From the NCBI RefSeq assembly GCF_027364955.1, contig NZ_DAHXOI010000006.1, positions 118,370 to 182,369 of the forward strand: a DNA stretch of 64,000 bases. The letters run 5' to 3'. Positions 62,226 to 64,000 of this stretch are shown here, in pieces. The position numbers and the translations under genes are program-made. Below the pieces are notes generated by a model that had not been told where the DNA came from, did not search any database, and saw only the letters and a list, made by a program, of their open reading frames with translations. How positions within the stretch are numbered: position 1 is the stretch's first letter; each line of letters begins with the position of its first letter. Origin of the DNA: Ferrimicrobium sp. Its GTDB lineage: Bacteria; Actinomycetota; Acidimicrobiia; Acidimicrobiales; Acidimicrobiaceae.

Positions 62226-63233
62226 TTACCCGCCGATTTGGCTCATGGATTTTTGTGGTCGGATGAAGTTCACCCTGCCAATGGAGTGTCCGGCCCACTT
62301 GGTGGCGATGATTGCCTCGATCTTGGTGGTGAGTTGTTCCGGGGTGGCGTTCTCTCGCACAAGGCCTCGGAGATCGTGCTCATCGAGGGCGAAGAGGCAG
62401 GTTCGAATCTTTCCCTCAGCGCTTAAGCGCACGCGGTCGCAGTCGCCGCAAAAGGGTTTCGTGACGGAAGGAATGATTCCGAATGATCCCTTACCATCTC
62501 TGTACCGGTAGGTTGTAGCGGGAGCATGGGTCCGCTCGATCGGATCGACAGGGTAGACGCTCGCGATCTGGGCAAGAATCTCGTCGGCAGAGAGCACATC
62601 CGTTCGTTCCCAAGCATTTGCCCCGTCGAGCGGCATGAACTCAATAAATCGCACTTGCAGGTCGCGTTCTCGACCAAAGGCCGCGAAATCAACGATCTCG
62701 TCGTCATTGATGCCCTTCATCGCGACCACATTGACCTTCAGTGGGTGAAAGCCTGCAGACTGTGCGGCTTCGATCCCCTCGAGCACTCGTTCAAATTGGG
62801 GACGTTTGGTGATTTGGAGAAAGCGATCCGCTCGAAGGGTGTCGAGGGAGATATTGATGCGGTCAAGACCGGCGTCGCGTAACGGTTCAGCGACCAACGG
62901 GAGCGTCACTCCATTGGTCGTCATGGAGAGGTTGACCTTGTTCCCTTCGTGGGTGGTTAACGAAGCGAGCATTGCAACAAGGCGTGGTAACTGGGCTCGA
63001 ACCGTTGGCTCCCCGCCAGTGAGCCTGATGGAGTCGATATAGAAGCGCTCTACGAAAATTCGACTGATCGCCGTGATCTCCTCGAAGGTCAACAGTTCAC
63101 TGCGCGGGAGCCACTCGATCCCCTCCTCCGGCAAACAATACGTGCAGCGGAAATTGCACCGGTCGGTGACAGAGATTCGAAGGTCTCGAATCTCACGACC
63201 GTAGCTATCTATCAAGTGCTTTCGAGGATCCAT
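62226..63233 (-). CDS. moaA: GTP 3',8-cyclase MoaA
   Basis: Radical SAM enzyme that rearranges GTP in the first molybdenum cofactor step. The 335-residue protein has the N-terminal [4Fe-4S] cysteines Cys26, Cys30 and Cys33 in CNFRCTYC, the SAM-binding IRLTGGEP near 68, and the C-terminal cluster CGDCDRVRLSAEGKIRTC for the substrate. Starts at ATG 63233. Together with moaC and mobA it supplies the cofactor for the molybdopterin protein at 30.3 kb. Confidence 0.97.
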   Translation of the reverse strand: MDPRKHLIDSYGREIRDLRISVTDRCNFRCTYCLPEEGIEWLPRSELLTFEEITAISRIFVERFYIDSIRLTGGEPTVRAQLPRLVAMLASLTTHEGNKVNLSMTTNGVTLPLVAEPLRDAGLDRINISLDTLRADRFLQITKRPQFERVLEGIEAAQSAGFHPLKVNVVAMKGINDDEIVDFAAFGRERDLQVRFIEFMPLDGANAWERTDVLSADEILAQIASVYPVDPIERTHAPATTYRYRDGKGSFGIIPSVTKPFCGDCDRVRLSAEGKIRTCLFALDEHDLRGLVRENATPEQLTTKIEAIIATKWAGHSIGRVNFIRPQKSMSQIGG

Positions 63234-63285
63234 ACTCTAGTAGCGTAGTGACAGTGGGCAATGGTGAAACCTCGAGGTTAGGTAC

Positions 63286-63819
63286 ATGACGCCGCTTGTA
63301 TGCCTTCTGACTGGTGGACACTCGCGTCGGATGGGGAAGGATAAGGCTGGCTTATATCGCGATTGCGCGACACAGGCGATCTGGCTCTCGTTGTTGGTGA
63401 AGGAGGTGGTTGGTCCTCGGGTGATTGAAGTGGGCGGTACGTGGACACACGGGGATGCGTATCTCGACGCAGGCCTCGGACCAGCTTTCGCGCTTCACGA
63501 GGCGGCGCGAGCAGGGGTACTTGGGCACTCCGGAACGGTTATCGTGCTCCCAATTGATCTCTATCGTCTTGAGGCAACGGGTCTTCGTTGGTTTGTACGT
63601 GAAGGTCTTCGCATGCCGAGCGTGCTCGTTGTTGACCAGACCCCAAGTTGGGTAACTTTTGGGGCGCCTGTGGAGATATTGCTACACAGACCTCAAGATG
63701 GGTCATTGCGCGCATTGACGTCACAACTACGACCTCTCAAGGTTCCGCCGTCGCTGGAGGGACAGTTTCGTGATAGCGACTATCCATGGGAGCTGCCTAC
63801 GACTGTTTCAGCACCTTAG
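63286..63819 (+). CDS. mobA: MobA-like molybdenum cofactor nucleotidyltransferase, divergent
   Basis: Couples GMP (or CMP) to molybdopterin. The 177-residue protein has the N-terminal nucleotide loop LTGGHSRRMGKDKAGL. The usual GPLAG is seen as GPAFAL near 67, and the CDMP-type motif is PIDL near 89 with its Asp kept. The middle is short and divergent from typical MobA, so activity is less certain. It is divergent from moaA across 52 bases (GAGG upstream of ATG). An insertion sequence abuts its 3' end. Confidence 0.72.
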   Translation: MTPLVCLLTGGHSRRMGKDKAGLYRDCATQAIWLSLLVKEVVGPRVIEVGGTWTHGDAYLDAGLGPAFALHEAARAGVLGHSGTVIVLPIDLYRLEATGLRWFVREGLRMPSVLVVDQTPSWVTFGAPVEILLHRPQDGSLRALTSQLRPLKVPPSLEGQFRDSDYPWELPTTVSAP

Positions 63820-63845
63820 GACGCAAGCAATAATAACCTGAACAG

Positions 63846-64000
63846 TTATGGGGCAGGCTGCTGGTTCCGCGGTCTCAGTCGGTAGTTCCATTCGCCGTGG
63901 AAATCATTGCGTTCTATCGCTAGCGTGGCGAGTTCCTCATCCGAGACCTTGATTCCGGGTGCGTAGGTGTTCTCATCGAGAGTCGCCCTGATCCGCAACC
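63846..64000 (-). CDS. C-terminal end of ISAzo13-type transposase, cut by window edge
   Basis: The minus-strand frame open from the right edge to the TAA at 63846-63848 ends LAIERNDFHGEWNYRLRPRN and shows TLDENTYAPGIKVSDEEL before it. These match the C-terminal domain of ISAzo13-family (Rhodopirellula-type) transposases, which have a conserved NTYPTGIKVTD-like and FHGDWNYTIRP-like end. Only about 50 residues are in the window. The mobA stop lies only 26 bases away, so the IS terminus must lie in that small gap. The remainder of the element is outside the window. Confidence 0.82.
   Translation of the reverse strand, partial: LRIRATLDENTYAPGIKVSDEELATLAIERNDFHGEWNYRLRPRNQQPAP

Overview
The window reads as a chromosomal segment of an actinobacterium (Actinomycetota), most likely a member of the acidophilic Acidimicrobiia. 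Supporting signs seen in the sequence are a WhiB-type Fe-S regulator, DUF3107, DUF2510, a PdtaS-type histidine kinase, a tandem pair of ArsA/Get3-like ATPases, a histidine phosphatase / DUF3090 / SCO1664-type trio, and a very large (about 1,555-residue) NAD-dependent glutamate dehydrogenase. The complete System I cytochrome c maturation operon is unusual for classical Actinobacteria, which mostly use System II, and points to a deep-branching lineage. The taxonomic call is inference, since no rRNA is present. Most of the window is ordinary housekeeping sequence, densely packed, with many ATGA-type stop/start overlaps.

Layout. 1-5.6 kb (leftward): a Mg-chelatase-like AAA ATPase and its VWA partner, then a mutarotase-like protein and glucose-6-phosphate dehydrogenase, which runs off the left edge. 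5.7-9.1 kb: succinate dehydrogenase A and B without membrane subunits, followed by an unknown small gene and a decayed IS607-type recombinase. 9.1-16.7 kb: DUF2510 protein, a B12-binding mutase subunit, sucCD, and a purine/one-carbon cluster purN-purH-folD-metF. 16.9-22.9 kb: a phosphate-symporter-like MFS protein, MarR, unknown proteins, WhiB, a formiminotransferase, TetR and an enoyl-CoA hydratase. 22.9-30.9 kb: gmd, ccmABCDEFG, a CcmH-CcmI fusion and a sulfite-oxidase-fold protein. 30.9-40.1 kb: SufR-like regulator, Mrp, DUF3107, two ArsA-like ATPases, PHP phosphatase, PdtaS, EtfB/EtfA and a YbjQ protein. 40.2-43.7 kb (leftward): peroxiredoxin, thiolase, and a phosphatase / DUF3090 / kinase-fold trio. 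43.9-50.9 kb: membrane protein, PIG-L deacetylase, cysteine synthase, amino-acid permease, ABC exporter and BluB. 51-60.3 kb: NAD-GDH, DUF1614 protein, isocitrate dehydrogenase, class I aldolase and ribose-5-phosphate isomerase. 60.2-64 kb: a gene-poor stretch, tRNA-Ala(CGC), molybdenum cofactor genes moaC, moaA and mobA, and the 3' end of an ISAzo13-type transposase at the right edge.

How it fits together. Isocitrate dehydrogenase, SucCD, SdhAB and the giant GDH cover the 2-oxoglutarate/succinate part of the TCA cycle. G6PD, RpiA and the aldolase cover sugar phosphates. Thiolase, enoyl-CoA hydratase and ETF indicate beta-oxidation feeding electrons to the respiratory chain, and the B12-binding subunit plus BluB fit cobalamin-dependent methylmalonyl-CoA metabolism. 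SufR-like, Mrp and possibly the ArsA pair form an Fe-S or protein-targeting block. The least explained parts are the trio at 40.2-42.0 kb, whose phosphatase has no ATG, GTG or TTG start and probably begins at CTG, and the AAA-VWA pair at 2.3-5.6 kb. I saw no CRISPR array, prophage or defence island.
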